NCBI GenBank assembly: GCA_905221605.1
Contig: CAJNDS010000241.1
Span: forward strand, 125,748-189,747
From: Symbiodinium natans
Lineage: Eukaryota > Sar > Dinophyceae > Suessiales > Symbiodiniaceae
Direction: 5' to 3'
DNA length: 64,000 nt
A program made the translations under genes and the position numbers. Numbering within the stretch: the stretch's first letter is position 1; each line of letters opens with the position of its first letter. Under the pieces are notes generated by a model, which made no database searches, was not told where the DNA came from, and saw only the letters and a program-made list of their open reading frames with translations. This document shows positions 12,532 through 22,906 of the stretch, one piece after another.

Positions 12532-14681
12532 GTAGATCTGGCACATTTGTTGACACAAGTCATAAGAGGCTCTTGTGTTGGCACACCCTTCGATTTTTGT
12601 TGCGAAGACACAACTCCATTGCATCTTGTTGACAACAACCAAAACTCCTCACTTCCGCTCAACGGTTGGACTCGATTCAGGACCACTTCCCTTATCCCAA
12701 GTGCCATCTGAGAGCACTTTTGCGACCTCTTTTCATGATCAGGTCGAACAAGTGTAACCAGCAGTACTCAGCAATCACGCAGAAGCGTTTAGAGGAGCAG
12801 GAGTATGAGGACGAGAGAAATTTTTGCTGCGACCGAACCCTCCACCCACCCTCATCCCACGCACACTTGCACATCCAGGATCGGAAGGCGTCACGGCTGC
12901 TCTCCACGGACGAGAGGCGGAGGAGAAACGAGGAGAACGGCAAGAATGGTGGAAATGGAGGGACATGGGATAGGAGGACCAGGAGAGTCAGGAGACAGGA
13001 GCATGGAGAAGCATACGACGAACTGATTGCTGGGCTTTACACAAAGCTGGGCACACTTCTCGTTTTGGTTCGGGTGATCTGGACTTTCTGGATGGTCGGT
13101 GCAGGGCTGTAGCCGGCTGCATGGCCCTGCTGGCTTCTCAGGAGCTCCTTTAAGAAGCTAAGACTTCCCTCGGTGATTCCTCTGAGTGCAATGATCTTCC
13201 ACCTTTGACACCGTATGAACTATCCATCTCAGAACTGTGATGTGCCAGCACACCCTGACGTTGCTACAGCGCCAGGTTCTGCTCTTCAGGCTGCAAAGTT
13301 ACATGCAGTCAAAATAGAGTGCGCTTGCCGCGAAAAGAAGTTCTCAGCTGCATGATGCGGATCTGATCTGCTGCTTGGGTCCACAAATGTTTCAGGCTGC
13401 TTCGGGCCGAACATGTAGGTGCCCTGAATATACCTTTTACATACACATACCGTCACATACCTTCAAGGGTTCCTTTGTTCTGGACCAAAGTAGAGGCCCA
13501 TACGTGTAACCCTAGATTGTCACATTCTTGTCCGGAAGACGCGTGAACGATAACAAGCTTCAACACAATGGTGCTCTCCAGAATTCCCGAGGGACAGAAG
13601 TACGCACAGACAGAGCAAGATCGAACAGGCATGAAAGATAGAACGAGCAAAGAAACAAAGAACATCTTATCGCACATCGAGAAAGGCGCAAAAGAATTGA
13701 CAGAGAACAAAAAGACGCAAGAAGGAGTAGAACGAGCAGAGCCAGTAGAGTCTCAACATACATACAGTAGGAAGGATTCTACAGCAACAAGGAGCGCAAA
13801 GGACAACAGAACCGAACACGAAGGCAGATCGAGCTGTGTCTTTCACCATCAGTTGGTAAGCTCAACAGGGAATTTTGCAACATGTATAATCAAGTCACGA
13901 CAGCTAGGGCAGCTAGGATGTGGCTGGGCTGGAGTTGTTTGCGCTCAGCCATGTAAGGGAGCGGGAGGTTTCTGTCGGGTTATGTTTTTGTTGTTTTGGG
14001 CCGCTGTCTTGCTGATGCAAATCACATCACCGCCGATTTTTAAATGCAGAAACCCCGCGGCACCCGAAAGGGTCCAATGCTGTAAGTATTGTTTGCCTCC
14101 GAGCCGTCCACTTTTTGGAGGAAGAGATGCAGAGATGGGGGAATTCGGATGAATGCGGCAGTCGTACAATTTCAGTGCACCGTCCTGTTTTAGATTGATC
14201 GTATTCATGCGCTTTCGTGACTCAACAGCTGATCGAATCGGGTGCCAGTCGCTGGCAGCTTTGCCACGTTGCCTGTTCCCAAGCCTAAGAAGGAGCGTGA
14301 GAACTATGAAGTCTAACCAGTTCTCCTCTTCGCGCATAACATGGAAGAAGGAACGATGGTCAGAACATGAGGAACGGAATAGGGGACAAAGCACTGTGCT
14401 TCAGGGGTGCATCGTGATGCTCACCTGTTGCTTCGCCCGTGAGAATGTTGCTTGTGTCGTCTTTTTCCACAGTGCACCGATTCCTGGAAGATCAGGGTAG
14501 CATCGGTAGCATTTCATGCGTCTGATGGTCCTGAACGCGCTAAACCAGAGTGGACTTGGAACTCTCCTTGAGACCATTTTGGCCCCAAAGTGTCTCTGTA
14601 CGCCGGCAGTTCCGGACACGGACCGGCTAAGCGGCTAAGGCGCTGGGAGTGACCGAGTGGCCTTTTGTTGCAAAGGCTTCC
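12532..14681. other. Intergenic region between UTP18 and V-ATPase subunit H
   Basis: About 2 kb lie between two head-to-tail genes. It holds a possible last UTP18 codon run at 12743-12757, GA-rich low-complexity sequence at about 12785-13020 and 13590-13830 (frames rich in R, E, K), and the word CCATTTTGGC at 14574-14583, which resembles the core of the dinoflagellate spliced leader. No promoter element can be recognised. Confidence 0.5.
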
Positions 14682-17600
14682 ATGGATGAGCAAGTTCGCA
14701 TTCTCGTTGAGGAGCCATGGCAGAGGCTGCAAGCCTCATTGAAAAGTACAGAGTTGATGGAGGCCAGCCCTTTTGTCGTTGCGATCCCTTCATTCCCTTC
14801 AATGGGACCTGAGAGCTTGCAGGCGTCGACCTTTCAAAGGCCGCGGAGATCCATCACAACATTTTGAGCTTCAAGCCCGAATGGGAGAGCTACGAGGTAC
14901 CGATTCGCGTCTTTAGGGCGCTTCGCAGTTGTAGCAGCAGGCTGCAGCAGGCGTTTTTTTGTGCTTTTAACTTTGGTCGTTTGGTGCCGCATTCTCGGAT
15001 GATTTCGGCCAGCCTGCAACTTGCCACTTCCAAAAAGGACCACAGGTCCGATCTGCATCTATTTTGAGCATACTGCTTATGGCCTCGAAAGGCAACGAAG
15101 AGTGCAGCGCACGTCATGAAACTCCTCGAAGCAGATGCGCCTGACTGCGCCTGAAACTTCCTGGAGAGTTCAGTTTCTTAAGCTCGTAGGCTGTGACCTA
15201 GGTAGCATCTGTTCCTGACCAAGGCAATCAAGAACAAGGCCATGATCCAAGGCAGGGCGAACCACCGCGTCAAATGACAATGTCTCAACGTTCAGAGATT
15301 TGAATCGGTTCGTGTCCGACAGAAGTGCAATCTGGCAGGTCATATGCAAGTTCTGCAGGCATGCATGGGCGTGATGTCCATGCGTTTCTTGGCATACACA
15401 ACGGTTGCAAAGCTATGTGCTTTTGCGAAGTTTCCTCAAGCAGAAGAGTCCTACTGAAATGAAGCAATCAAGGAGACGACAAGCCCATTCAGTGGCTTCT
15501 AACCCTGTTCTATGACATGCTAAGAGAAGACAGCAGCAGCTTGGGACCGAGGACAATGTGCTTGGTGCTGTAGTGTGCTTCATGGCCTACCCGCTGCATC
15601 CCACTCTGCAGCCAAGGCTACGCAATCTTCGATGAAGCAGCCAAGCAGAAGATCGAGGTCTTGGAACAGCTTGAGATAGCTTGAGGGCTCAGAGACAGTA
15701 TCGCTTCCCTCTTCCTTTTTAGATTGTTTGGCTTTGTCTTCAATTTGTGTTCTTCCTGTTCCAAGTTCGACAACCGCCCCCGTGCATTGCATCAATCGCT
15801 TGCACGAGCCAAGACAAAGGTCCAAAACACGACTTTCGGGCGGCTCGGTAGGTCAGGGCGAGGGACGTGTCCGGGTATGGGGAACCTCCGATGTTCTGAT
15901 GCCTTCGGCTGAGGCCGAGGCGAACTAGGCGGAGTTCATGTGGCAAAATCCGCAAGGAACACGTACGACAAGTCTTGTCAAACATTCTGAGCAGAAGCTT
16001 CTATTTTCTCCCCACCCTCATTTTGAGTCAACCGTGCTCCTCGCATTTCGCCTCCTCGCCTCCTCGCCTCCTCGCCTCCTCGCCTCCTCGCCTCCTCGCC
16101 TCCTCGCCGGATCGCCGGAGTCTCGCCGGATCCCTCGTGTCCCGGGTCCCTGGAACGCAGGGGAAAAGCCCACAGTGAAGCAACCCAGCAGTGCCAGCGA
16201 ACATGCCTGGACTGCCATTGTTCAGCGTGCAAGGCTTCAGTGAAGCCCGCAAAGAGTCCCGCCGAGTATCCAGAGATCTAAGGAGAGCGAAGTATGCGTA
16301 ATTTCCTTGTCCGAAAAACACTTGCGGGCCGGGGTCGTGTGGGCCTTCGTCCAGGGGCGTTTTTTTATTCCGGACTCGGCTGGCCGAGCAAAAACGAAAG
16401 GCTTCTCATAGGGTTTATTCTTGTAAATTTATTGGGATTCCTCTTAGATCTAATCAGATTCCCAATTTTTTTAGAGAATTCCTACGAGTCTTTCTCGGTT
16501 GGCTTTTACAGTGAATAGGACTTCTATTAATTTTAAAAGGAGTCTTACGGATTTCATAGGGTTTCAAACAAATTTACTATCCTTGCGCAGGTTTACAAGC
16601 CTCTCCTAGCATTGCTGCTGCGGCCGGGATTGGACAACTACACGGCCGACAAGGATCTGGCTGTCGATCATGTTTATGTACTTTCATAATTTTCGAAGCA
16701 TCCCTCATGTCTCAGATTGCTGTGACATCGCAGGTGGCATGGCTACTTTCAGCAGTAATGAGCCATGCGCCGCACATCGCGACCGAGGCAACTTGCCAAC
16801 GTTACCTGCCATGCTGTAGGGCATGAAAGGGCGAGCTGGATTGATTTCACTGGTCACATTTCAATGCGTGCAGTCGTCGCAGCTCTTCATGTGCCAGCGT
16901 GGAGATTGAACTGTGTGTCTGCCGACAACCAGCCGTGAAAACATGTGAAGACAGGGCTTCCAAAGTTCCAGGCCGTAGGATCCCTTTGGTCCTCAAAGGA
17001 AGCCGCAACCGTTGATCTCGACTGTGTCCCCAGCCGACCAGCGCGAGCCATTGATGCAGATGACCAGCCGGAAAAAGACACACTGCAAGCATTCATGCCT
17101 TTTACGAGTTTCGAACAGTTGTATTCACAGCGTTTTGCTTGCTTCATTGCACAAAAGATGTCTGCCTTGTGCGACCATGCCTCAAACAGTGATATTTAGA
17201 GCGTTACTGCCTCCTTTGTACAGCATACTGCACAAGGGTTTTGACGTTTCTGGAACACGTTTTTTTTTTTTGCGGAATTGCGAACGGCCCGGGTCACTGG
17301 TATTTGCAGCGTTGTTGCTCGTTTGTGTATTCTATGGCTTGCTGCAGAAAGAGGTGCTGCTAAGCAGGACCGACTCGCCGACAGAAGCAAGAAAGACTAC
17401 CAGAATGAACATGTAGTCTTGCATCAGAACTGAGAACCCGATTGTTTTCCGAGCCCGGAAGTGCCACGTCCGCATGTTTCCGTTGTTTTGTTCCACGCGT
17501 GGTTGCGGACCGAAGACCATGTAGTTGTCACATGTTATCACATATTATTACTTTGCTGTGTGCCAAGTGGTGAAGTCGCACCAGGCAAACGTGAAAGAGT

Positions 17601-20600
17601 TCCTCAGTGCCATCCTCGATTCATCGAAGACAAGCTGCTCTGAGCTGGGTCAGCTGGAGGCTGCGGCGCTATGAAGAGGCCACGTGGACAGCATCTTTCA
17701 TCTGGTGCTTACCCCTTGCCAGGCAATCACGAACCTGCTGAAGGGAGATCTCTACAGAAAGCTCGTATGGTCCTTCGAAGGAGTCGGATAAAGATGACCA
17801 AGGGTTTTCGCACAAAGGCTGCTCTTGCTTCCCAAGCTCTGCGCTGCGAGGAATTTCCGATCGTATCTTCAGGCGCGGAATGGAGGTTTAAACTCAAACC
17901 TAGTGACCTAGTGACTTAGGGCATGCGTGTGCAAACAGCCTGTGACACCCGGAACACTGACACAAGTGTCGTCAGTGCAACTGCAGGATTCAGCCCAAGT
18001 CTTCACCATCGCCTCATCTGTACAAGCCCCTGTGGCCGCATTCAACGCCTGGGTTCCGCTGCCATGTCTGCACAACGGTTTAGAATTCATTCCTCCGCCC
18101 TGCCGACCTTTGGCACAGAGCGATGTGAAGGAACGAAAGAGGGGCCTGGATGTTGTACTATTTTTGCTTGTTTTTTGGGTTTTGAAGAGATGACGGAAGG
18201 CAAGGCTGTGTGTGTGCTTGTGTGAAAGTTCTGCCAACCCTCGGCAGCCTAGCATTCAGTCGGTCAGTGCAGGGCAGACTCTGGTAGTCAGACAATCCTC
18301 GTTCATTTCTGTGCCCCACAATTTCATATGCGCATTTGCTGATGATGGAGCATACGGTACGTATGGATAATGTCGTTTCACCTCTGTCCGGCATCAGTCT
18401 GCCAATTGCAACATCATTCAAGATTGCAGTATCGCTCGATGAACTGAGCTATAGCCTGGCCTGCATGGCAGCACAGCAGGCAGTGTACATTCCGCCTCAA
18501 CATTTGCCATTCTAATTTAACGCTGACGCGCAGCCGCCTCGGCAAGGGTACCAAGGCGAATCAAGGGTTCATGGGTAAGGGGGGATGGGGTAGGGGCGTG
18601 GGTATACGGGGGTTACCCATTTCGGGTCAAATAATTCCGCAGGTCGGAATGGTTTGGGAGGCGGTCAGGGGGTGGGCAACCTACGCCTCAGGCCTCCGGC
18701 CCCGGTAGTTTACGTCCAGGCTTCAACAATGGCTTCATCCATCATTAGCAGGAAAATTTTTGGGAAGGCCTGGCCATGTCGTTTAAGCCCTCTGTCCCTG
18801 TCTCTTAGCAGCTTAGCACATTTCCACATCCGGAATCCGGAACGCATCGAGCGTTCCAAGGCTTCACCTATTGATCCGGCCTGTCTTTACGGTGCACAAC
18901 ATAGGTGCTTTGATGGAATTCAGTCCCATGGCGCATGGGCAACTCGTGCCATGTGCCAGGCAGTCGAGGAGCGATTCGTAGTTGGAACAGCCCGACATAC
19001 GAAGCCCGGCAGTCCACGGGAACCACAAGATGTTTTAGCTGCAGCTGATAAAAAAACACAACGTTTACATGAGGATGAGGCATCGGCAGTGGCATCGGCA
19101 GTCGTCGCAGGTGAGACGAGCGGACCGGATATGCTGCTTGATGTTTGGGCAAAGGTGAGGACGCAAAGTTGGGGAACACAGGGGGCATTGTCACTCAATC
19201 ACCCGCGACCGCGGAAGTAGCTGAAGTAGCAATGGAGTTCAAGTTGTCACCGGGCCAATGAAGTCCGATGCAGGGGATGACGATGGGCAGCAGCACTGAT
19301 GCTCCCATATACACCGCATATGCAGGCAGTTGACTATTGCGCTACTTACGGAGTTGTCACTGTTCGCTGCTCGGCGGAAACACCACAAACGTGTTCACCC
19401 ATTGCATCAGCATGCTCGCTTATGTTTTGTGGCACTGCCGGAGCATCATTGTCCGTCTCAGATTTGTGGCTTCACACTTCCTTGTCGGAGAACGGGAAAG
19501 CTAGAGCTAAGCTGAGCTAAAACTTAAAACGGTCGACCGTTAGAAAGTAAACTGAGTAAACATAGTCAACTTTCTCTCAGGTGCATCTTCGCGATCTGGG
19601 CATTGCCTCTTGACTGAGCATTTGCACTTGTGTACTTCGCCAAGACTGATTGTTTCGTACTTGTGTGGTGATTTCCCGCAGGTCCTTCGACCCCCAAATC
19701 ACCAGCGAGTTGAAGGCTTGCGCCGCGCAGCACACGAGCAATCTTACCTTACATGTGTGACACTAGAAGGTGCAAGCGAGTGTTATTTCTCGTGGTTGCT
19801 GCTGGGACACTCACATGTGAACTTAGCTTGTGTGTGTTACTTGCATGGCGCACTTTCCAATCTGAGCCGGGGTAGTGAGGTGACTGGAAGCACTGAGCGG
19901 TTTATAAGACCTAGGGAAGAGATGTCCCCCGACATGGCAGCGCTGCCATAACAGCTCACAACAAGATGGTCCAGTACTGCGCGCCTGCTGCGTTGCCAAA
20001 GTGGGTTGTTTGGCCGCTTCAGAGGTCGTGTGTTGCTTGGACGGGGGGGGAGGCGGTCTTGGTTTCTTGGGTGGTGGCATTGTCGCGCTCGATGTGTGGC
20101 TGCTGCGGTGGTTGCTCTCTGGGTTTGGAGAGGTCGTTCGCCAGCCACTGGCCTTCACGTCCACAGCAACTGGGATGGGATCGCCTGTAGCGAGCTTTTT
20201 GCTAGGCGGCAACGGGGTTGAGTTATGTGCCCCGGTGCCACTGCTGGCAGGTGAGACATGTGAGACCAGCGTGCCTGCCAGAACCCTCCCCCAACCCTTC
20301 TCAACAACCACCTCTCAGACATCCGGGGAGGAGGGAGCGAGGCGGAACCGCCAACTTGATAGCCAATACACATCAAATCCAGCTGCTTGATTTTTTCACT
20401 CACTCAGATGCTCGCTTCCCATCTGCAAGCCATGCCTTCTCAAACCTTGACGCAAAAGAGGAATCAATGAGAGCACAAACTAAAGCTAAGAAAAGCCCCG
20501 AGCGAGGGTCAAGTCAGAAGAAAATGCTTTCGAGTAAGGGTTCGTTGAGTCGAGACTGCAAAGGCCCGGAGTCGAAAACCTTCCAGACCCCTGATTCGAA

Positions 20601-22862
20601 AACCGCCAGCATCAGGCAGATAATGCCCTGACAGATGTGAGTCGAAAACACCTCTGCAGAACCCTGAGCCTGTTCTCTCTCATGCGGCTGCGCGCTGCAG
20701 TTTAGGGTTTGGCAACCAACATTTAGGTCGTCTTCATTCTAGGATCACCCCTCGCCCTTGCGAAGAATATTTTTCCTCCCACTCGAAACAAGATGAACGC
20801 GTGACAGGGAAGAAGGCGTTATCGTGCAAGTGTGATCCCATACAGCTATCACGCGGAGCCACATCGTGCAACCTCTGATCGGATTCCTTGCTCCGAAAGG
20901 GCCTCGCTGGATCTGATTCGCGCCTCGGGTGATCCCGTGTTCGGATCCGGCTCGGGACACACACTGATCCGAAAACTGTGTTCTGATACGTGCTCTACCG
21001 TGGGGGCTGTTCTGCCGCCGTTTTCTGACTCACTGCTCTCTGTTTCTGACTCGTGCCCCCGCCGTTTTTCTGACTCACGCCTTGCTGTTTTCTGACTCGA
21101 TCTTCTTCGTTTTCTGAATTGGTCCCTATCGTTTTCGACTCGTTTTTCCGATTCGTCCTTCCGACTGCCCCAAGCCACAGGGACAAGTGTCAAGCCCAGG
21201 CATCCGTTATAAGCCTTGACCCCCAAGCCTAAATCAAGTTTTTTTTTGGCTCCGGCTTGAGGGTACACTCTTGTATTCAGCACTTGACGTGGTGAGGGGA
21301 GGGGGGAGCGGGGCCGAAACTGAAGCGAGGCGCCTGAAATGCAGACTTTTTCTTTGTTTCCCCAATGCCTGAGTCGACCCCAAGTCCGTCGCCCAAAGCC
21401 TCGGCGTGATAAATCCAATGTTAGGGACTGGATTCGGCAACATATGCAACGTCCGTGGTGTGAAATGCGTTGCAAAATCTGCCGTCGGAACCTGAATACG
21501 GCTCCATACTGTCCCAAAATGCCACGCATCGCGGCACCACATCCAGAATACAATGCCTCTAAGCGACGTGGATACGTCGAAAAACAAATTGTCAGATTCA
21601 CTTGTGGCCTGTCACTTGTGCCCTGTGCATCACAACGCGGTACAGCCAAGATGATGCGAGATGCAGGTGACGGTGATTCAGCAACCTCACACGGCAAATG
21701 CACAATGATCGGATACGTACAGAAAACATGGAAAACCAGCCGAAGCCAAATACAGCACTGGAGTAGTCATGTCTGTCGTGTTGTTGCTGGGGGTTGATGG
21801 CTACGGTTTTTGTCTGTCGTGCTGTTGCCGGGGCTTGTTTTTTTTGGGTTTAGGTTGAATGGTGAGCAGCGGAATCCAGTCGATGATACGCGAAACTACT
21901 TGGGCCGTTTCTGCCCTGCTGGGTTTTGTTTGTTGCGCTTTTCGTGTCCACCGCATTTGCTTTTGGTGGGCTGTTTTTCGATGCTTGTTTTTCTTTGGGA
22001 CTTGTAGGGTTTGTTTGGGCTTGTGAGTTTAGGGCTTGGGGATTCAGTCTCTTCGGGATGTAGGGCTTTTCATGTGTAGGAAGCGTTTATAAGGTCGCTT
22101 TGGGGTTAGGGCTTTTGGTTCTCAGGGCTGTTGGGGTTCAGGACGTCCACTTCCTGATTTTGTTTGCCTTGTTCTTCTCACTATTCTATTCTGCCCTAGC
22201 GTCGTGTTTCATGTTTGATTCGGTTTTCGATTTCGCGTTTTGCTTTCTGATTTCGCCAGTGCTCGTAGAGTGAGAAAAGGATGGGGTGCGGAAAGGAGTG
22301 AAAAGTCGGAAGGTCTCTTCTCACGATCCCTCTCATGCCTCCGTTTGTGGTCTTTGTCTTGCGCACCTCTGGCCATCCTGTCTGCGTTTAGAGTGCTGCA
22401 GTACTTTTGTTTGAACCCTTACAGACGTCGCCAAAAAGTTGTCCAAAGATCGTATGATGCAGCAGAAGCACAAGGAAACTACGAGCAACCGACTGTCCTT
22501 GATGCAGACACTGACCGTGGAAGGATCTGTACGTCATCAAGAAGTTGAAGGAGACTTTGATGTACAGCCGCGTGGAGAAGGCTCTGGAAGCTCGCATCTA
22601 TGACCCTGTGCGACGCTGGTAATGTCGGAATGCACTGCCGCAAAAGGTTGTCCGCTTGTGCTTGACCGTGCTCAAAAACTTCCTCAGCCTGGAGCTTAGG
22701 GAGCTTTTAGCAAAGGCCGTCGGTGCAACACTTCTGACTCAGTTCAATAGGTCAGCGTCCCAGGACAAGCATGGGGCAATGCAATGACTATGATAAGACA
22801 TTTGCTTGCGATCCCCGGCCAAAAGGCCATCGCCCAAACACCGATGGCAGAGCCCTTGCGTT

Positions 22863-22906
<44 letters not shown>

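Larger units (their letters stand above)
18454..22424 (+). other. 4-kb intron of V-ATPase H, filled with repeats
   Basis: The intron runs from a GC donor after codon piece TAT A to an AG just before the 23-nt exon at 22425. It contains unassigned frames (18654-19220, 20001-20390), the inverted GAGTCGAAAAC / GTTTTCGACTC clusters at 20510-21160, a + frame at 21339-21797 without known domain, and telomere-like sequence at 22010-22140. The - strand frame 20849-21703 (284 codons) runs through the degenerate repeat and shows no domain. Confidence 0.75.

Noticed and set aside
14712-14775. Alternative frame EAASLIEKYRVDG as the second V-ATPase H exon
   Set aside because: It resembles the expected segment, but overlaps the first exon in another frame and would leave about eight expected residues missing after PW. 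No splice arrangement makes both readings possible.
20849-21703. 284-codon minus-strand frame, the second longest non-repeat frame in the window
   Set aside because: Its C-terminal half translates a degenerate tandem repeat, the rest has no domain, and it lies inside the 4-kb V-ATPase H intron defined by in-phase flanking exons.
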